A stretch of DNA of 64,000 nucleotides, from assembly GCF_900099825.1 (NCBI RefSeq), contig NZ_LT629693.1:1612001-1676000 (forward strand). The letters run 5' to 3'. Shown piece by piece: positions 50,540-60,888 of this stretch (position 1 is its first letter; every line of letters begins with the position of its first letter). The notes under the pieces were generated by a model. The model worked only from the letters and a program-made list of their open reading frames with translations. It had not been told where the DNA came from and searched no databases. Origin of the DNA: Bradyrhizobium ottawaense (GTDB taxonomy: Bacteria; Pseudomonadota; Alphaproteobacteria; Rhizobiales; Xanthobacteraceae). The translations under genes were made by a program, and so were the position numbers.

Positions 50540-51025
50540 CTACCGCCCAAGCCGGAGTTCCAAACTCTCCAGGCCCGCAGCGACGCTGATGCCGGTCTCG
50601 CCCTCCACACTTAGCGGCTGCAGCGCGATGGAATTGTTTGAACCGCCGAGCAGCACGTTGCCGCCAACGCCGACTATGGCTGCGGCACTGGCGTCGACAC
50701 CCACATAATTACCGGCGATGTCGCCTCGCCCTGGCTGTGCAACCGGCGAAAAGACGGTCCAGGCCAGCGCGGTATTCTCGGTGAAGCCGAGGTCGATACC
50801 CACTTTCTGGATGACGGCGGTGTAGTAATCTTCCGGGATACCATTGATGCGCAACGCGCATCCGAGATTGGTCACCGATCCCACGATGAAGCCAATGCTG
50901 GCGCCCCCGCGGCACTCGAGCACACCAACCTGCACCCGTTGTGCAGGCTGCTGCGCGTCGGCAGCGCCGACGCACGCGGTGAGCATGGTGGCGGCAATAG
51001 CGGAAAGGACAGTCGAACGGCGCAT
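50540..51025 (-). CDS. DUF992 family exported protein
   Basis: A 161-residue protein with a signal peptide (MRRSTVLSAIAATMLTACVGAADAQ; the Cys at 18 in MLTACVG may instead make it a lipoprotein). The mature part VQVGVLECRGGASIGFIVGSVTNLGCAL, then GVDASAAAIVGVGGNVLLGGS is typical of DUF992, small periplasmic glycine-rich proteins of Rhizobiales with unknown function. Two cysteines could form a disulfide. GGAG is 9 bases before the ATG at 51025. Confidence 0.85.
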   Translation of the reverse strand: MRRSTVLSAIAATMLTACVGAADAQQPAQRVQVGVLECRGGASIGFIVGSVTNLGCALRINGIPEDYYTAVIQKVGIDLGFTENTALAWTVFSPVAQPGRGDIAGNYVGVDASAAAIVGVGGNVLLGGSNNSIALQPLSVEGETGISVAAGLESLELRLGR

Positions 51026-51262
51026 TAGGAAAACTCCCGATTGAGAAAAGGATGGCATGTCGTGGGTGGGAAGGATCGGAATCAGCGCTGCGAAGCCCAC
51101 ATTTTTCGACGCGCTCGATCAGACGAATTCGAATCGTCTGCGGCAGGAATGGCTATATCTTCGGTTCACCCCCTCGATGTTCTTTCGGCCGCAATGAGGT
51201 CGAACGACGCCTGAGCGCGCGTGTCGCGGCCGCAGTTCGATCCGACGACTTCCACGCGAACG

Positions 51263-51955
51263 CTATTTTGCGCGAAATTTGATGGCGGCATGCGTACCGT
51301 CGCAGAACGGTTTGTTCTTGGACCCACCACAACGGCACAGTGTCACGCGATCGCGGACCTCATATTCTTCGCCGTCCGCCGCAATAAGCGCAATTCCGCC
51401 GCGCAACCAGATTGGGCCGCTGCAAGCTTCCGCCGGATCCTCGATCAGTCCGATCGAAGCCCGCTGTTCGGGCTCGAGCGCAGCCCCGGCCTCCTTGTCC
51501 CACACCACCAGGCGTCCCGACGGGCAATTTTGGACCTGTCGAATGAACGTCGCCCGCACTTCCGGATCGTCAGTACGCGTAACCTGGCTCCACACCTGGC
51601 CGTTCGGGTCGCAGAACCGCGCGAACCCGCACAAGCCCTCGACGTCGAGGAGAGCGAGAGAAGGACCGTCGAATACTTTCGCCCGGTCGCGGTATGACGC
51701 GCGTTCCGCAACCTCGGTACCGTCAAAGCCGATCCTTGTGTGGGAGCCGTCGCAGAACGGCTTCTTGTCTGAATGCCCGCACCGGCACAGCGCAAACTTC
51801 GGCGCGGCTGGCGGCAACTCCCTCTCGATCCAGTCCTCCGACGATCCATCGGAGCCGGTCGCGATGATTTGCTCGGAAAGCTTCACGCCGCCCGTTACCA
51901 CGTAGGGACCGTCCTGCGTGACTGTCACACGCACCTTGCTGTCCGATTTTCTCAA
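51263..51955 (-). CDS. Double CDGSH iron-sulfur domain protein
   Basis: About 230 residues. Two CDGSH motifs, CRCGHSDKKPFCDGSH in the first half and CRCGGSKNKPFCDGTH at the C-terminus, each have the Cys3-His1 set that binds a redox-active, acid-labile [2Fe-2S] cluster as in mitoNEET. The middle holds a Fer4-like or DUF-type segment (GFARFCDPNGQVW). TTG at 51955 was chosen because AGGAGAGGT lies just upstream; an ATG at 52003 is the alternative. It follows dnaK by 76-124 bases on the same strand and may belong to the hsp20-dnaK operon. Likely a redox or Fe-S sensor/carrier under stress. Confidence 0.87.
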   Translation of the reverse strand: MRKSDSKVRVTVTQDGPYVVTGGVKLSEQIIATGSDGSSEDWIERELPPAAPKFALCRCGHSDKKPFCDGSHTRIGFDGTEVAERASYRDRAKVFDGPSLALLDVEGLCGFARFCDPNGQVWSQVTRTDDPEVRATFIRQVQNCPSGRLVVWDKEAGAALEPEQRASIGLIEDPAEACSGPIWLRGGIALIAADGEEYEVRDRVTLCRCGGSKNKPFCDGTHAAIKFRAK

Positions 51956-52078
51956 TGACCTACCTCTCCTGATCTCAGCGGCAGGATATCGCGCCACATC
52001 CATCGTTCACGTCGCGACGCCTGCTCGGCATTCGCGCAGGGAAACCTGGACGTGGCGCAACATCAGGTCGTCGAGACG

Positions 52079-53980
52079 TCACGCCGACTTCTTCTTGTCC
52101 TCGTCGTCGATCTCGGTGAACTCGGCATCGACGACATTCTCGTTGCCTGACGGCGGCGCGGTGCCGGGCGAATGCTGCGACTGCGCGTAGACGGCCTCTC
52201 CGAGTTTAACCGACGCCTGCTGCAGAGCGTTCGCCTTCGCCGTGATCAGCGCCGCATCATTGCCTTTCAAGGCCTCCCGAAGGTCGGCCATGGCATTCTC
52301 AACTGCACGACGGTCGCCATCCGCCAGCTTGGAGCCGTGCTCTCCAACCGTCCTCTCGGTCGCGTGCAAAAGCGCCTCGGCGTGATTCTTTGCCTCGACA
52401 GCTTCCTTGCGCTTTTTGTCTTCGACCGCGTGCGCCTCCGCGTCCTTGACCATCCTTTCAATGTCGGCCTCCGAGAGCCCGCCGGATGCCTGAATCTGGA
52501 TGCGCTGTTCCTTGCCGGTACCCTTGTCCTTTGCCGAGACGTTAACGATGCCGTTGGCATCAATATCGAACGTCACCTCGATCTGCGGTGTACCCCGCGG
52601 CGCCGGCGGAATGCCCATCAGGTCGAACTGGCCGAGCAGCTTGTTGTCGGCGGCCATTTCGCGTTCGCCCTGAAATACGCGGATGGTGACCGCATTCTGG
52701 TTATCCTCCGCCGTCGAGAAAACCTGGCTCTTCTTCGCCGGCACCGTGGTGTTTCGTTCAATAAGGCGAGTGAACACGCCGCCGAGCGTTTCGAGTCCGA
52801 GCGACAACGGCGTGACGTCGAGCAGCAGTACGTCCTTGACGTCGCCCTGAAGCACGCCGGCCTGGATGGCCGCGCCGATCGCAACTACCTCGTCGGGATT
52901 GACGCCTTTGTGCGGCTCCTTGCCGAAGATCTTCTGCACGACCTCCTGGATCTTCGGCATCCTGGTCATGCCGCCGACGAGCACCACTTCGTTGATGTCC
53001 TTGGCCGTGAGTCCCGCGTCCTTGAGTGCGTTAAGACACGGCTCGATGGTCTTCTGCACGAGATCCTCGACCAGCGATTCGAATTTCGCGCGCGTAAGCT
53101 TGACCACGAAATGTTTCGGACCGGACGCATCCGCCGTAATGAACGGCAGATTGATCTCGGTCTGGGTGGTTGTCGACAGCTCGATCTTGGCTTTCTCCGC
53201 AGCCTCCTTCAGGCGTTGCAGGGCCAGGTTATCGTTTCGCAGATTGATGCCCTGCTCCCTCTGGAATTCGTCGGCCAGATAGTTCACGAGACGCATATCG
53301 AAGTCTTCGCCGCCGAGGAACGTGTCGCCGTTGGTGGATTTGACCTCGAACACGCCGTCGCCGATATCCAGGATGGATATATCGAACGTACCGCCGCCGA
53401 GATCGTAGACCGCGATCTTGCTCTGCTTCTTCTTCTCGAGCCCATAGGCGAGCGCGGCAGCAGTCGGCTCATTGATGATGCGCAGGACCTCCAGACCGGC
53501 GATCTTGCCGGCGTCCTTGGTCGCCTGACGTTGCGCGTCGTTGAAATAGGCGGGAACGGTAATGACCGCCTGGGTCACCTTCTCGCCAAGATTTGCTTCG
53601 GCCGTTTCCTTCATCTTCTGTAGGATGAACGCCGAGATCTGAGACGGCGAATAGGTCTTTCCATCGGCCTCGACCCAGGCGTCGCCATTCGAGGCCTTGA
53701 CGATCTTGTAAGGGACAAGGCTTTTGTCCTTTTCAACCATCGGGTCGTCATAGCGACGGCCAATCAGTCGCTTCACTGCGAAGATCGTGTTGGTGGGATT
53801 GGTCACGGCCTGCCGTCTGGCCGGCTGTCCGACCAGTCGCTCACCATCGCTCGTGAATGCAACGACCGAAGGCGTGGTACGCATGCCCTCGGCATTCTCG
53901 ATGATCCGAGCGTTCTTGCCATCCATGACAGCAACGCATGAGTTCGTCGTTCCTAAATCAATTCCGATGACTTTACCCAT
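52079..53980 (-). CDS. dnaK: Chaperone DnaK (accessory copy)
   Basis: A full-length 633-residue Hsp70. [13 protein letters not shown], the phosphate-loop [28 protein letters not shown] and the substrate domain [14 protein letters not shown] are all intact, with an acidic Lys-rich tail. It is an ATP-driven folding chaperone. No grpE or dnaJ adjoins it; the usual alphaproteobacterial dnaK pairs with dnaJ elsewhere, so this is probably an extra copy dedicated to the island, working with CbpA. It lies 159 bases downstream of hsp20 and is probably transcribed from the sigma-54 promoter at 54707. Confidence 0.95.
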   Translation of the reverse strand: MGKVIGIDLGTTNSCVAVMDGKNARIIENAEGMRTTPSVVAFTSDGERLVGQPARRQAVTNPTNTIFAVKRLIGRRYDDPMVEKDKSLVPYKIVKASNGDAWVEADGKTYSPSQISAFILQKMKETAEANLGEKVTQAVITVPAYFNDAQRQATKDAGKIAGLEVLRIINEPTAAALAYGLEKKKQSKIAVYDLGGGTFDISILDIGDGVFEVKSTNGDTFLGGEDFDMRLVNYLADEFQREQGINLRNDNLALQRLKEAAEKAKIELSTTTQTEINLPFITADASGPKHFVVKLTRAKFESLVEDLVQKTIEPCLNALKDAGLTAKDINEVVLVGGMTRMPKIQEVVQKIFGKEPHKGVNPDEVVAIGAAIQAGVLQGDVKDVLLLDVTPLSLGLETLGGVFTRLIERNTTVPAKKSQVFSTAEDNQNAVTIRVFQGEREMAADNKLLGQFDLMGIPPAPRGTPQIEVTFDIDANGIVNVSAKDKGTGKEQRIQIQASGGLSEADIERMVKDAEAHAVEDKKRKEAVEAKNHAEALLHATERTVGEHGSKLADGDRRAVENAMADLREALKGNDAALITAKANALQQASVKLGEAVYAQSQHSPGTAPPSGNENVVDAEFTEIDDEDKKKSA

Positions 53981-54139
53981 TACGGTACTCCCTCGTTCTG
54001 ATTTATCGCTCGGTATTCTGCCAACACTTCACGCGCTGCGCCAGATTTGGTTCCCAGCTGCAAGCCGCCCCTGAGCGATTTTGCACACAATGACAGTAAG
54101 ACTCTCCCATTATGTTCGATAAGCATTCCGGCCGTCGCG

Positions 54140-54670
54140 CTACTCGTCTGGATCGCTGCCCGCAGGACGTTCGCTTTGTCGCTGCATCGCTTGTTCGGAA
54201 GGCAGCGGCGAGCCAGATGGCTGGCCGCAGTGAACCGGAATTTTCCGGCTTGTTTCCTTGTCCTTGCATTTCGGCAGCGTCACCGTGAGCACACCATTGG
54301 CGAAGTCGGCTCGGATCTTGTCGGTCTCGACCGAGTACGGCAACCGCAACGAACGCAGGAAGCTGCCGCGCGAGCGCTCTATAATGTGGTAAGTCGCCTT
54401 CTCGTCGAGCTTCTTCTCGCCGCGAATGGTGAGTATGTCGTCGACGAGGGAGACGCTGATGTCGTCCTCACTCACGCCCGGCAGATCAGCGCTAATCCGC
54501 ATCTCCTGATCTGTCTCGCTCACGCCGATGCTGGGCATCATGTGGCCCTGCATGTGGCCCTGCGGCAGACCGGCCGGCATCAAGCCGCCAAGCCTGTCGT
54601 GAAACACATCGAACAACCGGTTCATCTCTCGGTGAAGCGAGAGGAACGGATGAGAATCTCGCGCTATCAT
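54140..54670 (-). CDS. Small heat-shock protein Hsp20
   Basis: A 176-residue alpha-crystallin-type chaperone. The core spans about residues 45-140 with ISADLPGVSEDDISVSLVDDILTIRGEKK and the ANGVLTVTLPK motif near its end. The N-terminal PFLSLHREMNRLFDVF is typical of bacterial class A. It holds unfolding proteins for refolding by DnaK/ClpB. First gene of the hsp20-dnaK unit; a textbook -24/-12 promoter lies 37 bases ahead of the start codon, so control is by sigma-54 rather than, or as well as, RpoH. Confidence 0.93.
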   Translation of the reverse strand: MIARDSHPFLSLHREMNRLFDVFHDRLGGLMPAGLPQGHMQGHMMPSIGVSETDQEMRISADLPGVSEDDISVSLVDDILTIRGEKKLDEKATYHIIERSRGSFLRSLRLPYSVETDKIRADFANGVLTVTLPKCKDKETSRKIPVHCGQPSGSPLPSEQAMQRQSERPAGSDPDE

Positions 54671-54706
54671 TTTCTACCTGTTCACCGCCGACGCCGGAGA
54701 ATGATT

Positions 54707-54722
54707 AGCAACAGACGTGCCA
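54707..54722 (-). promoter_or_regulatory. Sigma-54 promoter of hsp20-dnaK
   Basis: Minus strand TGGCACGTCTGTTGCT, matching the -24/-12 consensus completely. The nearer GGACA palindrome is centred 60 bases upstream and an IHF-like site lies between. Confidence 0.88.
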
Positions 54723-54739
54723 TCTCGGGCGTGAAGCGA

Positions 54740-54752
54740 AATCAACAGCTTA
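54740..54752. promoter_or_regulatory. IHF-like site
   Basis: AATCAACAGCTTA fits WATCAANNNNTTR exactly and is placed between the sigma-54 promoter and the activator palindromes. Confidence 0.6.
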
Positions 54753-54774
54753 CGATTCGAATTTTCTGCGTCAT

Positions 54775-54809
54775 GGACAGTTTGTCCGGACCGATCGGAC
54801 AAACTGTCT
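54775..54809. promoter_or_regulatory. Tandem GGACA-N3-TGTCC activator sites
   Basis: GGACAGTTTGTCC (54775-54787) and GGACAAACTGTCT (54797-54809), centres 22 bases apart. The rest of the gap up to clpB (54810-55172) shows no recognisable promoter or gene. Confidence 0.8.
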
Positions 54810-55172
54810 GTTGCAGAGGCGCCGCGCGACCGCGTACCATCTCCACGACGCGTGTCGTCTCCAAAGAAAGTCCGCGTCAAGATCGCCCACACGCTTGGGT
54901 CGACATCAGCTTCTTCAATTAACAGAGCGAGCGGCAGCGCATATCGCAAGAGCATGCCGACGCATCGGCAAACAAACTTCTGTCATTGACTATCCGGTGA
55001 AACGATCACACGATGAGGAGCATCTGCAAAAGTACCGTTCGCCTTTTTTCGGCTAGCGCTACGGCGGGCGAATATCGAATGATGGATGTCATCGTTCCGT
55101 CATCGGTCGACGACGCGAATGCGTGACATGTAGCAAACTTGATCGACCGCATTGTTGCCGTGAGGTGCCACG

Positions 55173-57785
<2,613 letters not shown>

Positions 57786-57838
57786 GAATGCCCAGGGCGT
57801 CGCAGTCGTATGCGATGAGTTCAACGAAGGAGGAAGCC

Positions 57839-58102
57839 ATGATGAAGCACAAGATCGAAGCAGGAATGGAGGTCATCGGGGCCGATGGTGTCCATGTCGG
57901 CACAGTTGATCGCGTCGTCGGCGATCGCATCGAACTCAAAAGGCGCGACAGCGGCGATGGGACGCACAAGGGGCATCATCACTACATCGAACTCGGCTTC
58001 GTGGCCGGCGTTGAGGGCCCAAAGGTCCGTCTTTCCGCCAATGCAGAGATTGCCGTGACGCTGGAAGAGGAGAGGTCCGGCCGACCTGTCGATCTGGGAT
58101 AA
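57839..58102 (+). CDS. DUF2171 domain protein
   Basis: An 87-residue protein: IEAGMEVIGADGVHVGTVDRVVGDRIELKRRD followed by a His-rich turn (HKGHHHYIEL) is the DUF2171 pattern, a small beta-barrel related to PRC-barrels. AGGAGG is 7 bases before the ATG. The function is unknown; relatives are stress-associated in soil bacteria. It lies between clpB and the DyP-encapsulin pair on the same strand. Confidence 0.82.
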   Translation: MMKHKIEAGMEVIGADGVHVGTVDRVVGDRIELKRRDSGDGTHKGHHHYIELGFVAGVEGPKVRLSANAEIAVTLEEERSGRPVDLG

Positions 58103-58163
58103 ATGGTTGCATGGTGGTGGGTCGGGCATTTCCCTCCCGCCCCCCCCCGATGAGGAGCGAAGT

Positions 58164-59225
58164 GTGTCGTCCACGAATCCGCAACCAGTTGTTGCACAGC
58201 TCACGCGTGCCGCCGTCTTCCTGGTAGTCACAATCAAGCCTGAGCCGGAATGCGATGACATCGTGCGGGCCTTGTGCAGCGATCTGGCCGCACTTTTACG
58301 TGCGGTCGGTTTCCGTGACCTCGAGGGCAGGCTGTCATGTGTCATGGGATTCGGCTCCGACGCATGGGACCGGCTCTTCGGAGAGCCGCGGCCGAAGGAC
58401 CTGCATCCGTTCCGCGAGATCCGCGGCAGTCATCACGCCGTCGCGACGCCGGGCGATATCCTCTTTCATATTCGTTCCACGCGAATGGACCTGTGCTTCG
58501 AACTGGCTACACAGATCATGGCGCGGCTCGGCAGCGCCGCCTCCGCCACGGATGAAGTTCACGGCTTCAACTATTTCGATGATCGCGATCTGATCGGCTT
58601 CGTCGACGGAACGGAGAATCCGGTGGAAGCGGCTGCGGTCAAGGCCACCATCATCGGCGAGGAAGATGCCGCATTTTCCGGTGGCAGCTATGTGATCGTG
58701 CAAAAGTACCTTCACGACCTGAAGAGATGGAACGAGCTGCCCGTCGAGATGCAGGAGAAAATTATCGGCCGTACCAAGTTGTCCGACATCGAGCTGGATG
58801 ATGCCATAAAGCCAACCTCGGCGCACAACGCCTTGACGACGATCGTCGAAAACGGAGAGCAACTGGAGATCGTGCGCGACAACATGCCGTTCGGCGACGC
58901 CGGCAAGGGAGAGTTTGGCACCTATTTCATCGGCTATGCCAGGTCCCCGCACCGGATCGAGCAGATGCTCGTCAACATGTTCGTTGGCCGTCCGCCGGGC
59001 AACTATGACCGCCTTCTCGACTTCAGCCGCGCCGTGACCGGCACGCTGTTCTTTGTGCCGTCGGCGACGTTCCTGGACAATGTCGCGATCGGGGAAGCGC
59101 CGCCGTCGGCCGCGGAACCGTCCTCGGACGGGCGCAAGATTGATGACGCACCCAAGCCGCAAATGCCGCCGTCCGATGGCTCGCTCGGTATCGGCTCACT
59201 GAAGGGAGAGACTGGACATGAATAA
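58164..59225 (+). CDS. Dye-decolorizing peroxidase (encapsulin cargo)
   Basis: A 353-residue DyP-type haem peroxidase. GFVDGTENP (about 145-153) carries the catalytic Asp of the GxxDG motif, the proximal His is about 221 in TSAHN, and the distal Arg about 238 in EIVRDNMPFGD. The C-terminus, after a Pro/Ser-rich linker, is DGSLGIGSLKG plus six residues, a clear encapsulin-loading peptide. The GTG at 58164 was chosen because GAGGAG precedes it; an upstream extension would cross a run of nine Cs and is not family-like. Its last eight bases overlap the encapsulin gene. It probably uses H2O2 to oxidise an unknown substrate inside the shell. Confidence 0.93.
   Translation: MSSTNPQPVVAQLTRAAVFLVVTIKPEPECDDIVRALCSDLAALLRAVGFRDLEGRLSCVMGFGSDAWDRLFGEPRPKDLHPFREIRGSHHAVATPGDILFHIRSTRMDLCFELATQIMARLGSAASATDEVHGFNYFDDRDLIGFVDGTENPVEAAAVKATIIGEEDAAFSGGSYVIVQKYLHDLKRWNELPVEMQEKIIGRTKLSDIELDDAIKPTSAHNALTTIVENGEQLEIVRDNMPFGDAGKGEFGTYFIGYARSPHRIEQMLVNMFVGRPPGNYDRLLDFSRAVTGTLFFVPSATFLDNVAIGEAPPSAAEPSSDGRKIDDAPKPQMPPSDGSLGIGSLKGETGHE
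59175..59207 (+). other. Encapsulin cargo-loading peptide coding segment
   Basis: Encodes DGSLGIGSLKG at the DyP C-terminus, matching the conserved family 1 targeting peptide (SLxIGSLK core) that docks on the inner wall of the shell. Six residues follow it before the stop. Confidence 0.9.
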
Positions 59226-60033
59226 TCTTCATCGGGGACTCGCCCCCATCTCCGCCGCGGCATGGGCCCAGATCGAAGAGGAGGCCTCCCGAACCATCAA
59301 GCGTCACCTGGCGGCGCGGCGCGTCGTGGATGTGGAAGGCCCGAAGGGCGCGGATTTCGCGGCCGTAGCTACCGGTCATCAGCGACCGATCCAGACACCG
59401 GGCGACGGAATCGAAGCGGCGCAACGCGAGACAAAGGCGCTGGTCGAATTCCGCATTCCGTTCGAGCTCACGCGCGAGGCGATCGACGACGTGGAACGCG
59501 GCGCAAACGATTCGAACTGGTCGCCGCTGAAGGAAGCGGCGCGCAAGATCGCATTCGCCGAGGATCGCGCGGTCTTCGACGGGTACGCCGCCGCTGGGAT
59601 TCAGGGTATCCGCCAGGGCACCAGCAATCCGGCGTTGACGCTTCCCGCCAACGTGAAGGGTTATCCAGGCGTGGTCGCGCAGGCGGTGAGTCAATTGCGG
59701 CTGGCGGGTGTCAATGGACCCTATACGCTCGTGTTGGGCACGGAGCCGTACACCGCGATCGGCGGAGCAACCGACGACGGGTATCCGGTCCTGCAACATA
59801 TCCAGCGTCTCGTCGACGGAAAGATCATCTGGGCGCCGGCGATCGAGGGAGGCGTCGTGCTCACCACCCGTGGCGGCGATTTTGACCTCACCCTCGGCCA
59901 GGACATCTCCATCGGCTATCTGAGCCATTCCGAGACGACCGTCCGCCTCTACTTTCAGGAAACAATCGCCTTTCTCATGCTGACAACCGAGGCGTCTGTG
60001 GTGCTGGCTCCGGGAACGAAGAAGTCCGATTAG
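59218..60033 (+). CDS. Family 1 encapsulin shell protein
   Basis: A 271-residue protein with the HK97-like encapsulin (linocin M18) pattern: MNNLHRGLAPISAAAWAQIEEEASRTIKRHLAARRVVDVEGPKG at the N-terminal helix that binds cargo peptides, then FRIPFELTREAIDDVERGA and EDRAVFDGY, YPVLQHIQRLVDGKI, and the C-terminal RLYFQETIAFLMLTTEASVVL. Such proteins assemble icosahedral compartments about 24 nm across. The gene overlaps the DyP cargo by 8 bases, so shell and cargo are translationally coupled. Unusual neighbours are ClpB, Hsp20 and Lon. Confidence 0.95.
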   Translation: MNNLHRGLAPISAAAWAQIEEEASRTIKRHLAARRVVDVEGPKGADFAAVATGHQRPIQTPGDGIEAAQRETKALVEFRIPFELTREAIDDVERGANDSNWSPLKEAARKIAFAEDRAVFDGYAAAGIQGIRQGTSNPALTLPANVKGYPGVVAQAVSQLRLAGVNGPYTLVLGTEPYTAIGGATDDGYPVLQHIQRLVDGKIIWAPAIEGGVVLTTRGGDFDLTLGQDISIGYLSHSETTVRLYFQETIAFLMLTTEASVVLAPGTKKSD

Positions 60034-60111
60034 AGCAGCTCGGAACGCTTCGTCCGTACGATGCAGGCACTGCCACCTCGTCAATTGCGAATCGGAAGAG
60101 GAGACATCTTG

Positions 60112-60306
60112 ATGCAAGAGTTCGATCTTTACCTGAATCCGGAAAAGCCGTCAGTTGGCCTCTACGTGCACAAGGGAGCCGGTCTTCCCGATCTGGCCGA
60201 TTCCAAGGAATGGGTGTTCGATGGCACCGCGGCGCAAGCGGAATTGCCACCGGACCTTGTGAAGAAAATCAAAGCCAACGGTCACGCCTTTCGCGACATG
60301 GATTGA
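60112..60306 (+). CDS. Small hypothetical protein downstream of encapsulin (64 aa)
   Basis: A 64-residue protein, MQEFDLYLNPEKPSVGLYVHKGAGLP and onward, ending HAFRDMD. AGGAG lies 9-10 bases before the ATG at 60112. No signal or membrane segment. I do not recognise a family. It lies 78 bases after the encapsulin gene and 164 before the second hsp20, same strand, so it is likely part of the operon. It carries no cargo-loading peptide. Confidence 0.7.
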   Translation: MQEFDLYLNPEKPSVGLYVHKGAGLPDLADSKEWVFDGTAAQAELPPDLVKKIKANGHAFRDMD

Positions 60307-60470
60307 GCACGGATCGCCTGAACGCGCCACGCCCTCGGGCCGCGGATCAGTTCGCTTGGCAGCGCCATACTGAACGCGCGGGCAGCCGTGAACGTTGTCC
60401 GGAACCGGTTTACGGCCGGCAGCAACATCGGTAACCTCGCGTCCGGATCGATGTGACTTGGAGAGATACC

Positions 60471-60878
60471 ATGCCGCCCAAGGATCCCATCAACTGGATG
60501 CTTTCCGATGCCATCGAGACGCTCGCCCGGGCTGAGCGCCTGCACCAGCGATTCCTGAATCTGCAGCCGCTCACGGGCAAGCGCGAGCCGTGCTGGGAAC
60601 CGCCCATCGACGTGATCGAGACAGACGACGAGATCCTCATCCTGATTGCGCTGCCGGGGGTCGACCCCGATGACGTCGAGGCGCTGCTCGACAAGGGAGC
60701 GCTTGTGATCAGTGGACGCCGCACCTTGCCCGCGGAACTCCGCAATGCCCGCATTCTGCGCCTCGAACTGCCGCAAGGCCGGTTCGAGCGCCGCATCCCG
60801 CTACCAACGGGCCGCTACACCATTACCCGCTTCGCCGCTCACGGCTGCGTCGGGTTGCGGCTAGGAAAATCCAGCTGA
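60471..60878 (+). CDS. Hsp20-like small chaperone
   Basis: A 135-residue alpha-crystallin-domain protein. The core spans residues 40-125: EPPIDVIETDDEILILIALPGVDPDDVEALLDKGALVISGRR and the GRFERRIPLPTGRY segment are typical. It is more diverged than the Hsp20 at 54140; the ending GCVGLRLGK corresponds to the GVL-T-L strand. GGAGAG is 7-8 bases before the ATG. It directly precedes lon by 10 bases, an arrangement that suggests hand-over of clients to the protease or a shared stress signal. Confidence 0.85.
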   Translation: MPPKDPINWMLSDAIETLARAERLHQRFLNLQPLTGKREPCWEPPIDVIETDDEILILIALPGVDPDDVEALLDKGALVISGRRTLPAELRNARILRLELPQGRFERRIPLPTGRYTITRFAAHGCVGLRLGKSS

Positions 60879-60888
60879 GGAGTTCGGC

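Noticed and set aside
52172..53623. A 483-codon plus-strand frame
   Set aside because: Antisense shadow of dnaK.
55149..55169. TGGCAC on the minus strand near the clpB start as a sigma-54 promoter
   Set aside because: The GC of the -12 element is one base out of register and no gene lies in the right position downstream.
54810..55172. RpoH-type promoter ahead of clpB
   Set aside because: A CTTGAT lies near 55140 but no matching -10 at 17-18 bases was found.
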